Assembly: GCA_017501565.1 (NCBI GenBank)
Contig: JAFVWP010000101.1
Coordinates: 1-64,000 of the forward strand
Direction: 5' to 3'
Source of the DNA: Elusimicrobiaceae bacterium
GTDB lineage: Bacteria; Elusimicrobiota; Elusimicrobia; Elusimicrobiales; Elusimicrobiaceae
Length of the DNA: 64,000 nucleotides
Position 1 is the stretch's first letter; each line of letters opens with the position of its first letter. A model generated the notes under the pieces. It had not been told where the DNA came from. It saw only the letters and a list, made by a program, of their open reading frames with translations, and did not search any database. Position numbers and translations under genes: made by a program. Of this stretch, positions 24,077 through 32,477 are shown one piece after another.

Positions 24077-26065
24077 TTATTTCAGCTTCATCTGTTTTAT
24101 TTCAAACAGCCTGTCGCGCAAATCTGCCGCCAATTCAAAGTTCAAATTATCTGCCGCTTCACGCATCTGTTTTTCCAGCTCTGCCGCTATTTTGTGAATG
24201 TTTTTTGCCGTCGGAACAGGCAAAGCGCTGTGCAAAATACCTAATCCTTCGTTTTTGCTGTTATTTTCAAATTCTTTCAGCTCTATTTCCGCTTTTTCAA
24301 TTGTTTTAGGAGTAATGTGATGCTCTTTATTGTAAGCTTCTTGAATAGCACGGCGGCGGTTCATCTCCCCCAGGGCATATTTCATACTTTCGGTTTCCCG
24401 GTCGGCATACAAAACCACTTCACCGCCCACATTGCGGGCAGCACGGCCCGAAATCTGAATCAGGGTGGTGGCATTTCTTAAAAATCCTTCATTATCGGCG
24501 CCCAAAATGGCTACCAAGCCAACCTGGGGAATGTCTATCCCTTCGCGCAACAGATTAATCCCCACCAAAACATCAAAAACACCTTGCCGGAATTGCTTTA
24601 AAATTTCTACCCGCTCCAGCGCATCTATATCGCTGTGTAAATAGCGGGTTTTAACCCCTTTTTCTATCAAAAAAGCACTCAAATCTTCCGCTGTTTTTTT
24701 CGTCAAAGACAAAACCAGCGTGCGTTGTTTTTTGGCTATATGTTCTTGTATTTTGCCGAGCAAATGGTCTATTTGGCCCGCGCTGGGGTGCACAATCACT
24801 TGCGGGTCCAAAAGGCCGGTCGGACGAATCACTTGTTCCACCACTTCCCCTTGACTGGCCGCAAGCTCATACGGCCCGGGCGTGGCCGACACAAAAATTG
24901 TGGAAGGCATTAAACTTTCAAATTCATCAAATTTCAATGGGCGGTTATCTAAGGCAGAAGGCAAACGAAAGCCGAAATTAACCAACATTTGCTTGCGGGA
25001 TTGGTCCCCGTTAAACATACCGCGCACTTGCGGTAAGGCCACGTGGCTTTCGTCCACTACCATCAAAAAATCATCATACCGGCGGAAATAATCTATCAAA
25101 CAATTAGGCCTTGCGCCCGGGGCACGGCCGTCCATATAGCGGGAATAATTTTCAATTCCCGGGCAAAAGCCGGCCTGCTCAATCATTTCCAAATCATACT
25201 CCGTGCGCTGCTTTAAGCGGTACGCTTCCATCTCTTTGCCTTGGGCTTGCAAAGCGGCATGTTGTTTGGCTAAATCGGCACGGATTTGTGCCAATGCGCG
25301 GTCGCGGTCTTCATCTTTTACCACAAAATGTTTGGACGGATAGACCCATGCTTCGTCTATTTCCTGAATTACGTCTGCGGTGATAGGGTGAATTTCATAG
25401 ATATTGGCAATGGTTTTCCCTTTGATTTCTACCCGTACGGCATTTTGTCCGTAAGGCGGGAAAATATCCACATACGGCCCACGCATACGAAAGGCCCCGC
25501 TGAGAAACTCCATTTCATTACGCGTATATTGTATTTTAATCAGCAATCCGCCCAATTGCCCGCGGCTCATTTCGGCCCCTTTTTTCAAATAAATGCACAA
25601 CTCGCTATAACTATCCGGAGAGCCGATATTATAAATACAGGAAACAGAAGCCACCACAATGGTATCGCGCCTGGTTAATAAAGAAGTAGTGGCTTTTAAG
25701 CGCAATTTATCTATGTGGTCATTTACGGCAGAATCTTTTTCAATATACGTATCTGTTTGCGGGATATAGGCTTCCGGTTGGTAGTAGTCGTAATAAGAAA
25801 TAAAATATTCTACTGCATTTTCGGGAAAAAATTGTTTAAACTCTGCATACAATTGTGCCGCCAACACTTTGTTGGGCGATAAAATAAGCGTGGGTCGGTT
25901 TACTTTTTCAATCACATTGGCGATGGTAAAAGTTTTACCGGAGCCGGTAACCCCCAATAAAGTTTGACGTTTTTGGCCGTCCAACACGCCGCGGGTCAGC
26001 GCATCAATAGCTTTGGGCTGATCCCCGGAAGGAGCAAAAGAAGATACGAGTTTAAACCGGTCCAT
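24077..26065 (-). CDS. uvrB: Excinuclease ABC subunit B
   Basis: DNA-damage verification helicase of nucleotide excision repair. The protein, about 662 residues with the chosen start, shows Walker A GVTGSGKT, the beta-hairpin SYYDYYQPEAYIP, the DESH box (VVDESHVALPQ) and helicase motifs with LREGIDIPQV. The C-terminal UvrC-interacting UVR motif (LEKQMREAADNLNFELAADLRDRL) is also present. I chose the ATG at 26065 (MDRFKLVS) because the longer frame runs through a terminator hairpin. It lies 6 nt after TACAAT with no Shine-Dalgarno: a candidate leaderless start. Confidence 0.96.
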   Translation of the reverse strand: MDRFKLVSSFAPSGDQPKAIDALTRGVLDGQKRQTLLGVTGSGKTFTIANVIEKVNRPTLILSPNKVLAAQLYAEFKQFFPENAVEYFISYYDYYQPEAYIPQTDTYIEKDSAVNDHIDKLRLKATTSLLTRRDTIVVASVSCIYNIGSPDSYSELCIYLKKGAEMSRGQLGGLLIKIQYTRNEMEFLSGAFRMRGPYVDIFPPYGQNAVRVEIKGKTIANIYEIHPITADVIQEIDEAWVYPSKHFVVKDEDRDRALAQIRADLAKQHAALQAQGKEMEAYRLKQRTEYDLEMIEQAGFCPGIENYSRYMDGRAPGARPNCLIDYFRRYDDFLMVVDESHVALPQVRGMFNGDQSRKQMLVNFGFRLPSALDNRPLKFDEFESLMPSTIFVSATPGPYELAASQGEVVEQVIRPTGLLDPQVIVHPSAGQIDHLLGKIQEHIAKKQRTLVLSLTKKTAEDLSAFLIEKGVKTRYLHSDIDALERVEILKQFRQGVFDVLVGINLLREGIDIPQVGLVAILGADNEGFLRNATTLIQISGRAARNVGGEVVLYADRETESMKYALGEMNRRRAIQEAYNKEHHITPKTIEKAEIELKEFENNSKNEGLGILHSALPVPTAKNIHKIAAELEKQMREAADNLNFELAADLRDRLFEIKQMKLK

Positions 26066-26080
26066 AAAAGTATTGTATAC

Positions 26081-26110
26081 AAAAAGAAAGGGGGGCGTAT
26101 AGAGCCCCCC
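26081..26110 (-). terminator. Terminator between marC and uvrB
   Basis: GGGGGGC/GCCCCCC hairpin with a 7-nt loop, followed on the minus strand by TTTCTTTTT. The uvrB promoter must lie within or just after it. Confidence 0.82.
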
Positions 26111-26133
26111 TTTTGTGTTAAATCTTCCGTCCG

Positions 26134-26811
26134 TCAAACGGCGCCGTGGATAAAGTTGGAGTTCAATACTCCCGGCAACAGCTGAGCGATGCCGTCAATC
26201 ATAAATTGCATGGCAATCGCACACAAAATCATACCCATAAAACGAATGACAATCTGCGTACCATTGGTGCCCAACATATCAAAAATAGAGCGGGAAACTG
26301 CCAAACAGGCTCCCACAACCACCGTCGCTAAAAACAGCACCAAAAGCATCATCAAAAACATCGGGAAAGTTTCCACTTTTTCCGCGTACAATACCACCGT
26401 GGTAATAGAGCCGGGCCCTACAAACAAAGGCATGGCCACCGGTACTACGATATGGCTTAACCGGTTGCGCGCTTGAGAAAAAGTGCCCCCTTGTGCCGAA
26501 GCGGTTTCAATCCCGCCGGCATCAAATTTGCTTTTACCTTGCAACATGCGAAGACCGACAATCAAAATAATCACAGACCCCGCCAAACGAAACGCGGGAA
26601 GCGTGATGCCGAACAGATTTAAAATTCGCGTACCGAATACAAAAAATACGGCCAACATAATAAACATGGAAACAGACATCAACACCGCCACCGCACGTTG
26701 TACGTTGGGATTATCTTTTTCCACGTGTTCCAAAAATATCGGCACGTTTCCGATAGGGTTTAAAATGGCCAAGATACCGATAAAGGCGTTAAACAACAGA
26801 CTCCATTCCAT
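26134..26811 (-). CDS. MarC-family integral membrane protein
   Basis: A 225-residue protein with six hydrophobic segments and the family signature FNAFIGILAILNPIGNVPIFL near the start. A second half repeat contains VAMPLFVGPGSITTVVLY. MarC proteins are named after the mar locus, but their transport function is not established. AAGGAG lies some 13 nt before the ATG. It is followed by a strong terminator, so it is a single-gene unit. Confidence 0.92.
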   Translation of the reverse strand: MEWSLLFNAFIGILAILNPIGNVPIFLEHVEKDNPNVQRAVAVLMSVSMFIMLAVFFVFGTRILNLFGITLPAFRLAGSVIILIVGLRMLQGKSKFDAGGIETASAQGGTFSQARNRLSHIVVPVAMPLFVGPGSITTVVLYAEKVETFPMFLMMLLVLFLATVVVGACLAVSRSIFDMLGTNGTQIVIRFMGMILCAIAMQFMIDGIAQLLPGVLNSNFIHGAV

Positions 26812-26914
26812 AATGCTGTCAAAAGCTCCTTGTGTGAACCGAAATTGATATACATAGAGTATAACAAAATAGCAGGCACTTGCTGTAAGAGAGTTTAAAG
26901 AAATAAAGAAAGAT

Positions 26915-26943
26915 TTGAGCCCCGGAGCGAAAATTGCTATAAT
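26915..26943 (+). promoter_or_regulatory. Promoter of tRNA-Val
   Basis: TTGAGC (26915-26920), 17-nt spacer and TTGC-extended TATAAT (26938-26943). The predicted start lies about 8 nt before the tRNA. Confidence 0.8.
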
Positions 26944-26957
26944 AAATATAGATTTCA

Positions 26958-27032
26958 GGGCAGTTGGCGCAGCGGTAGCGCGTCCGCCTCACACGCGGAA
27001 GGTCACAGGTTCAAATCCTGTACTGCCCACCA
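26958..27032 (+). tRNA. tRNA-Val (anticodon CAC)
   Basis: A 75-nt gene including an encoded CCA end. The acceptor is GGGCAGT/ACTGCCC, the anticodon stem TCCGC/GCGGA and the loop CTCACAC, giving anticodon CAC; the T arm carries TTCAAAT. It is the only tRNA in the window with an encoded CCA. Its last 19 nt belong to a 74-bp segment repeated 203 bp downstream. Confidence 0.95.
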
Positions 27033-27087
27033 TTTAAAAAACCCGCCTGGTGCGGGTTTTTTTATGGCAGTAGCGCATAAACTGCTT
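27014..27087 (+). repeat. 74-bp direct repeat, copy 1 (tRNA-Val 3' end plus terminator)
   Basis: It covers the last 19 nt of tRNA-Val with CCA, the terminator hairpin and about 25 nt beyond. It matches 27217-27290 with two substitutions. The arrangement resembles the duplicated attachment site left by tRNA-targeting integration, or a local duplication. Confidence 0.85.
27038..27063 (+). terminator. Terminator of tRNA-Val
   Basis: AACCCGC/GCGGGTT hairpin followed by TTTTTTT, just after the CCA end. Confidence 0.88.
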
Positions 27088-27216
27088 TATGCGCGGCAGG
27101 ATTTGAAAGGCGCAGCGATGTTTTTGTTTGAGCCGATATTCATTCCTTTCGGCGAAAGGCAAAAACCGCGAGCCCGGACTGCAGGCATTTTGGGTCAACA
27201 AAATGACCGGAAGGCT
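27088..27216. other. 129-bp insert between the tRNA-Val repeats
   Basis: There is no ORF. It contains three hairpins: GTTTTTG...CAAAAAC enclosing CCTTT-CGGCG-AAAGG, and CATTTTG-GGTCAA-CAAAATG. Short pieces resemble parts of tRNA-Val (GGCGCAGCG, CGGAAGG), so it may be a decayed second tRNA copy or the remnant of an integrated element. Confidence 0.5.
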
Positions 27217-27290
27217 AATCCTGTACTGCCCACCATTTAGAAAACCCGCCTAGTGCGGGTTTTTTTATGGCAGTAGCGCATAAACTGCTT
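27217..27290 (+). repeat. 74-bp direct repeat, copy 2
   Basis: Second copy, carrying a tRNA 3' end without the rest of the tRNA, and a duplicate terminator. It stops 2 nt before the stop codon of the nuclease gene on the other strand. Confidence 0.85.
27243..27268 (+). terminator. Duplicated terminator in repeat copy 2
   Basis: AACCCGC/GCGGGTT hairpin and seven T, as in copy 1. Its A-rich left side lets it also work for the minus-strand nuclease gene. Confidence 0.7.
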
Positions 27291-27292
27291 GA

Positions 27293-27742
27293 TTATTTTT
27301 CGCACCAATTTATTTTTTCTTTGTGACCGCCATTGTAAGCAACTGCCAAACTTTCTGCCAAAAGAGCTTCGGCAAGGTTATTTTCTCGTTCCCCCGTTTT
27401 TACAAAAACAGAACATAAAATGCGGAAATATTTATCTCTTCGGCAGCGGCGCAAAACAATATCCCCTTGGCGTAAAAAAGAACGCGTGAAAGATTTAGCT
27501 TTTTTTGCCGACAGCTTTTCGCAAGGGTCTTTGCTTTTAAGTTCGGGAGCATCTATTCCTTGCACCCGTACATTTATTTTTTGACAAAAAATAGGATAAG
27601 GGCAATCCAAAGACACTTTAAACGTATCGCCATCATACACGGAAAGAAAACGGACGCGCTCAAAATCTTGCGCCGATGTGGCATACAGATTTTGACCCAA
27701 GAAACCACACAACAAAAGGGAAAAGAAAAAATATTTTTTCAT
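27293..27742 (-). CDS. Exported thermonuclease-like protein (SNase fold)
   Basis: A 149-residue protein of the staphylococcal nuclease family, which cuts DNA and RNA with Ca2+. A signal peptide (about 1-21, ending ...LYATSA) precedes VYDGDTFKV (metal-binding Asp) and VQGIDAPE (catalytic Arg/Asp region). The expected downstream catalytic Glu/Arg region is present as RRDKYFRILCSVFV. It would act in the periplasm or outside the cell. It is probably cotranscribed with the TM2 gene, 2 nt upstream. Nucleic acid scavenging is one possible role. Confidence 0.85.
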   Translation of the reverse strand: MKKYFFFSLLLCGFLGQNLYATSAQDFERVRFLSVYDGDTFKVSLDCPYPIFCQKINVRVQGIDAPELKSKDPCEKLSAKKAKSFTRSFLRQGDIVLRRCRRDKYFRILCSVFVKTGERENNLAEALLAESLAVAYNGGHKEKINWCEK

Positions 27743-27744
27743 TT

Positions 27745-27996
27745 TTAGGTTTTATTTTGCTTAAAACGCCCCGCTATCAATAATCCCATATCCAACCAGG
27801 CACACAACAAAGCCGCCGGAAAACCGATAACGGATAAAGACAAAAACAAAAAGAAAAAACCTTCTCTTTTATCCCCGTTGTAAAAGCGATGAACACCCAA
27901 AAACCCTAATCCCATACACAAGGCCAGGCACACAGCAAAGGATTTTTTCTCCAACGAAAAATTTTTCAGACAGAACCGATTGGTTTGTTTATTCAT
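27745..27996 (-). CDS. TM2-domain membrane protein
   Basis: A small protein of about 83 residues with two membrane spans joined by a short turn. GFLGVHRFYNGDKREGF is the hallmark of the TM2 domain. The function is unknown for most bacterial members. I chose the ATG at 27996; a TTG seven codons upstream is possible. No good Shine-Dalgarno is seen. It is followed immediately by the exported nuclease gene. Confidence 0.8.
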   Translation of the reverse strand: MNKQTNRFCLKNFSLEKKSFAVCLALCMGLGFLGVHRFYNGDKREGFFFLFLSLSVIGFPAALLCAWLDMGLLIAGRFKQNKT

Positions 27997-28191
27997 ACAC
28001 GCGGGGGTTGAACGCAAAAAGATATTTAATTATAAATATATTTTACTACCTATATTTAATGTTATTTAATTATTACATTGAATACAATAAAATCTTTTCA
28101 ATAAAAAAATATTCCCTAGTGGCTTTTTCCTGTACGCGTAGTATGTTTTTTATGATAATATAAAGCTATACGATTTTCTGGGAGAACCTTT

Positions 28192-29208
28192 ATGTTAAAA
28201 AAAATAAAAGCAGAAGCCTATGCCCCCATTAACAATGCCTGTTTGCTGATTTTGGCGGGTACAGCGCTGACGTGGATTTTGATTTACGCTAAAACGATTC
28301 TGATGCCCTTTGTGATAGCGGTGTTTTTTTACATCGTCCTCAACACCATTGCCGTTTGGGTGCACAAACGTTGGCAAATCCCGCATTTGTTAGGGGTCAT
28401 CTTGGGGGTGTTTCTTTTCTTGGGAGTAGCGGCCCTTTCCATTGCATTCGTATCTAACTCTATTTCTTCTTTTGTGGACGGAGCCAACTCATACGCTGAT
28501 AAACTAAACGACACGATTGCCTGGGTCTTGCACCATGCAGAAAAGGTAGGCATTAAAATAAATTCCCAATTTATAGCAGACACTATCAACAAACTTCCTT
28601 TGCTTAATATGGCCAAAAGCATGGGCGGCGGGGTGGTGTCCTTTGTGTCTAACACCATGTTGGTCTGTTTGTTTTTAATCTTTTTGTTTATGGGGGGCTC
28701 TTCCGATGAAAAAAATTCCTTAGCGTCCACCATTGAACAACAAATCTCTTATTACTTAATCATCAAAATTTTGGTTTCTTTATTGGCTGCCGCCGTTACT
28801 TGGGTGATTTTGGCCGTGGTAGGCACAGAGCTGGCCTTTATGTTTGCGGTGCTGACCTTTGTGCTTAATTTTATCCCCAACATCGGCCCCTTTATCGCTA
28901 CGGCCTTACCGGCGCCGGTTTTATTTTTGCAATACGGATTGGATTGGCATATTGCCGTGGCCTTAATTTTATTAATTGCGGCACACTTTGTTATTGGAAA
29001 TATTTTAGAAACCAAGTGGCTCGGAAAAGGAATGGATTTAAACCCGGTAGTGGTAATCGCTTCCTTAATTTTCTGGGCATTGGTTTGGGGCGCGGTAGGG
29101 GCTTTGTTAGCTGTACCGCTCACGTCCATTATCAAAATGATTTTGGAGAGAAGCGAACCGACCAAACCTTTTGCTGACTTATTGGCCGGTCGGTTGCCAT
29201 TTAAATAA
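28192..29208 (+). CDS. AI-2E family transporter (PerM/YdiK-like)
   Basis: A 338-residue integral membrane protein with about seven to eight spans. It has the family signature in the C-terminal half, including FIPNIGPFIATALPAP and the ALVWGAVGALLAVPLTSIIKM end. Members have been linked to autoinducer or cation export, but the substrate cannot be read from sequence. GGGAGAAC gives a good ribosome binding site. The AmpG-like gene follows after 2 nt, so it seems to head the peptidoglycan-recycling operon. Confidence 0.9.
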   Translation: MLKKIKAEAYAPINNACLLILAGTALTWILIYAKTILMPFVIAVFFYIVLNTIAVWVHKRWQIPHLLGVILGVFLFLGVAALSIAFVSNSISSFVDGANSYADKLNDTIAWVLHHAEKVGIKINSQFIADTINKLPLLNMAKSMGGGVVSFVSNTMLVCLFLIFLFMGGSSDEKNSLASTIEQQISYYLIIKILVSLLAAAVTWVILAVVGTELAFMFAVLTFVLNFIPNIGPFIATALPAPVLFLQYGLDWHIAVALILLIAAHFVIGNILETKWLGKGMDLNPVVVIASLIFWALVWGAVGALLAVPLTSIIKMILERSEPTKPFADLLAGRLPFK

Positions 29209-29210
29209 TC

Positions 29211-30503
29211 ATGAAAAATACTTCCCCTTGGCGCTACATTCCTTCCCTTTATTTTTTGGAAGGTTTGCCTTATATTTTAATCAATGTTGTTTCCGGGGCA
29301 CTCTATACCAAAATGGGTGTGCCCAATGATGTTTTTGTCTTTTGGACCGGGTTTTTATATCTGCCTTGGACCTTAAAAATGTTTTGGAGTCCCTGGATAG
29401 ATGGAAAAAGTACCAAAAGAAAATGGTTGCTCTTGTGCCAATTTTTAGCCGCCGCGGTTTTTGCCTGGGTAGCGCTGGCTTTAGGAGCCAAGGGCTTTTT
29501 TGCCGCTTCGCTCATCGGGTTTGCGGTGGGAGCGTTTATTTCCGCCACGTGTGATATTGCTACCGACGGCTACTATATGTTGGCTCTTTCGCCTGAAGCG
29601 CAAGGCTATTTTGTGGGGATTCGCACCATCTTTTACCGCCTGGCAATGATTTTCGGCGGGGGTACTTTGCTGATGTTTATCGGTTTTTTGGAAAAGAAAA
29701 CAGCCCTTGTGCAAGCTTGGCAAATAGGATTTTTCTTTGTGGCAATATTGTTTGCTTTGGGGGCTATGTATCACTGCCGGATTTTACCCAAGCCCGAACA
29801 GGATAAACCCGCCGTTTCTGCCCAAGGAAAAACCGCTTTCACGCAATCTTTTAAAAGCTATTTTACGCAAAAAAATATTCTCTATATTCTTCTTTTCATT
29901 TTGTGCTACCGCGTGGGAGATGCGTTGTTGGAAAAAATCATTACGCCCTTTTTAATAGGCCCCGCCGAAAGCGGCGCATTAGCCGTCAGCACGGCTCAAT
30001 TGGGCTTTATTAAAGGGACGTTAGGGTTAGGGGCTATCATCGCGGGTAATTTATTAGGCGGGTGGTTGCTGGGTAAATACGGATTTAAAAAATGTATTTG
30101 GCCGTTTGCTATTGTATTGATTTTACCCAATTTCTTTTATGCTTATATGGCCTGGGCCAAACCTTCTATTTACTTCATTTCGGCGTTGATCACATTAGAG
30201 CATTTGGGCAACGGCTTGGCGATGATGGCCTTTTCTATCTTTATTATGTACGTTTCCCAAGGGCCTTACAAAACATCTCATTATGCTATATCCACCGGCA
30301 TTATGGCCTTGGGCATGATGCTGCCGTCTATGCTTTCGGGTAAAATACAAATGGCCTTGGGGTATGAACACTTTTTTATGCTTTCTGCGTTTATCAGTTT
30401 GATTACGCTGTGTATTGTACCGCTGACATTTAAAATAAAATCCATTGAAGAAACCGAAAAAACATTCCGCCAACATAAAATTAATTTAGGAGACGCCGAC
30501 TAA
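29211..30503 (+). CDS. ampG: AmpG-like muropeptide permease (MFS)
   Basis: A 430-residue major facilitator protein with about twelve spans. The opening YIPSLYFLEGLPYILINVVSG and the WTLKMFWSPWID loop resemble AmpG, which imports GlcNAc-anhydroMurNAc-peptides from the periplasm. Three enzymes that use this substrate (murQ, anmK, nagZ) follow with overlapping reading frames, which supports the assignment strongly. Its stop overlaps the murQ start by 1 nt (TAATG). Confidence 0.85.
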   Translation: MKNTSPWRYIPSLYFLEGLPYILINVVSGALYTKMGVPNDVFVFWTGFLYLPWTLKMFWSPWIDGKSTKRKWLLLCQFLAAAVFAWVALALGAKGFFAASLIGFAVGAFISATCDIATDGYYMLALSPEAQGYFVGIRTIFYRLAMIFGGGTLLMFIGFLEKKTALVQAWQIGFFFVAILFALGAMYHCRILPKPEQDKPAVSAQGKTAFTQSFKSYFTQKNILYILLFILCYRVGDALLEKIITPFLIGPAESGALAVSTAQLGFIKGTLGLGAIIAGNLLGGWLLGKYGFKKCIWPFAIVLILPNFFYAYMAWAKPSIYFISALITLEHLGNGLAMMAFSIFIMYVSQGPYKTSHYAISTGIMALGMMLPSMLSGKIQMALGYEHFFMLSAFISLITLCIVPLTFKIKSIEETEKTFRQHKINLGDAD

Positions 30504-31396
30504 TGCCCAAAATGTTGCTTATTCCTACCGAATCGGTTAACCCGCGCACAAAAAATTTGGCTTTATCCGCGCCGCGGCAAATTGCCCAAATGATTAATGC
30601 CGAAGATTTCAATGCCGCCCGCGCCGTAAAAAAAGCCACCCCCGCTATTGCCAAAGCCATTCAAACTGCGGCCGATACATTTTTGCGCAAAGGGAAAATT
30701 ATTTTTATCGGGGCCGGCACCAGCGGCCGCTTGGGCGTATTGGAAGCCGCCGAATGCGTGCCGACTTTCGGCACCAAACCTTCGCAAATCGTGGGTATTA
30801 TCGCCGGTGGAAAAAAAGCAATGTTCCGCGCGCAAGAAGGGGCAGAAGATAATGCAGAACAAGGCGGAAAAGATATTGCCAAAATAGCCCGAAAAGCAGA
30901 TTTCGTGATAGGGCTTACCGCCAGCGGGATTACCCCTTATGTGTTGGGCGCATTAAAAAAAGCCAAACAATTGCACTGCCAAACGGCCCTGTTGGCCTGT
31001 AACCCCCAAGCCGACACGCAAAATGCCGATATTTTTATCTGCCTGAAAACAGGGCCCGAAGCCTTAAACGGCTCTACCCGTATGAAAGCGGCCAGCGCAA
31101 CCAAAATGGCGCTTAATGCCATATCCACCGGAGCCATGGCGCGCGCCGGAAAAATATACAAAAACTTAATGGTGGATGTGCAACCTACTAACCAAAAATT
31201 AATCAAACGTTGTCTGCGCTTAATCGGCACGATTGCACAAACCGATGAAAAAACTGCAGAAAAATATTTTCACCTGTCCGGCAAAAAAGTAAAAACAGCC
31301 GTTTTAATGTGCGTTAAAAATATCACCAAAAAGCAAGCCGAGCTTTTACTTAAAAAACACCGCGGATTTTTAGAAGAGGCTTTGCATGAAAAATAA
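30503..31396 (+). CDS. murQ: N-acetylmuramic acid 6-phosphate etherase
   Basis: Cleaves the lactyl ether of MurNAc-6-P to give GlcNAc-6-P and D-lactate. The 297-residue SIS-fold protein shows TESVNPRTKNL at its start, the sugar-phosphate loop IGAGTSGRLGVLEAAECVPTFG (catalytic Glu within) and a GSTRMKAASATKM segment. It overlaps ampG by 1 nt and anmK by 11 nt, consistent with one coupled operon. Confidence 0.96.
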   Translation: MPKMLLIPTESVNPRTKNLALSAPRQIAQMINAEDFNAARAVKKATPAIAKAIQTAADTFLRKGKIIFIGAGTSGRLGVLEAAECVPTFGTKPSQIVGIIAGGKKAMFRAQEGAEDNAEQGGKDIAKIARKADFVIGLTASGITPYVLGALKKAKQLHCQTALLACNPQADTQNADIFICLKTGPEALNGSTRMKAASATKMALNAISTGAMARAGKIYKNLMVDVQPTNQKLIKRCLRLIGTIAQTDEKTAEKYFHLSGKKVKTAVLMCVKNITKKQAELLLKKHRGFLEEALHEK

Positions 31397-32477
31397 AAAG
31401 ATTGTTTTAGGATTTATGAGCGGCACAAGTTGCGACGGATTAACCATCTGCGCCATTACCGCTGTGCCTTTTCGCGTAATAGCATTTAAAAACTACCCGT
31501 ATGATAACGCCTTACAACAACGCCTTTTACAAGCCGTTACATTCAGTGTGCCAGAGCTTTCGGCTCTGCATTTTGAGTTGGGCAAACTTTATGCACAAAA
31601 AGCAAAACTTTTTTTAAAATCGTTTCGCATAAATAAAGCCGACATCGCTGTTGCCGGTATGCATGGGCAAACCATTTACCACGGCCCGCAAGACAGCGTC
31701 CCCAACACCTTACAAATAGCCGAACCATCTTTTTTGGCTGATTTTTTACAAGTACCTGTGGTCAGCAATTTTAGGGAAAAAGACATGGCCCTAGGCGGGC
31801 AAGGAGCCCCGCTGATGCCCTTTTTTGACGAGTTTCTTTTCGGGAAAAAAGACCCTAAAATTTTACTCAATTTGGGGGGAATTTCCAATATTTCCGTAGT
31901 GGGAAAAGGAGTAAAAACCTTCGGTTTTGATTGCGGCCCCGCCAATACTCTAATGGATTTGGCCTGTAAAAAATTTTTAAACATTGCTTTTGATAAAAAC
32001 GGCTCTTTAGCCGCACGCGGACGGGCAGACACCCACTTAGTAAAAAAACTGCTGACACAAAAATATTTCCGCCAACAGCCCCCAAAAAGCTTGGATAAAA
32101 ATCACTTTGGCTCTGCCTATTTAGAGCGATATTTTGCTTCGTTTTCAGACAAAAACATTACAGACTTACTTGCTACGCTCAACCTTTTTACAGCGGCGGC
32201 CATTGCGGAAAATATCCGTCGGTTCGTGCCTGCCAGGTATCAAAAAGAAATCATTGTTTCCGGCGGGGGAGCGGCTAACAAAACCCTGCTTAAAAACATT
32301 GCTTTACAAACCGCTCTGCCTGTAAAAACTTCTGCCCAAACCGGATTAGACCCGCAAGCCAAAGAAGCGGCGGCTTTTGCGCTAATGGCCTGGCTTGCGT
32401 TGAATAAAAAAACCAACCATTGTCCCACCGCCACCGGCGCAAAGAATAAAAGCATTTTAGGAAGGATAACTCTATGA
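31386..32477 (+). CDS. anmK: Anhydro-N-acetylmuramic acid kinase
   Basis: Hydrolyses the 1,6-anhydro ring of anhMurNAc and phosphorylates it to MurNAc-6-P, the MurQ substrate. The 363-residue protein starts with the family signature LGFMSGTSCDGL and contains GMHGQTIYHGP, LNLGGISNI and the C-terminal SGGGAANKTLL ATPase motif. It overlaps nagZ by 4 nt (ATGA). Confidence 0.96.
   Translation: MKNKKIVLGFMSGTSCDGLTICAITAVPFRVIAFKNYPYDNALQQRLLQAVTFSVPELSALHFELGKLYAQKAKLFLKSFRINKADIAVAGMHGQTIYHGPQDSVPNTLQIAEPSFLADFLQVPVVSNFREKDMALGGQGAPLMPFFDEFLFGKKDPKILLNLGGISNISVVGKGVKTFGFDCGPANTLMDLACKKFLNIAFDKNGSLAARGRADTHLVKKLLTQKYFRQQPPKSLDKNHFGSAYLERYFASFSDKNITDLLATLNLFTAAAIAENIRRFVPARYQKEIIVSGGGAANKTLLKNIALQTALPVKTSAQTGLDPQAKEAAAFALMAWLALNKKTNHCPTATGAKNKSILGRITL

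Noticed and set aside
24077-26137. N-terminally extended UvrB
   Set aside because: The extra 24 codons run through the marC terminator hairpin and do not match the conserved UvrB start.
27088-27216. CRISPR or riboswitch in the tRNA-Val insert
   Set aside because: No regular repeats and spacers, and no known aptamer motif.
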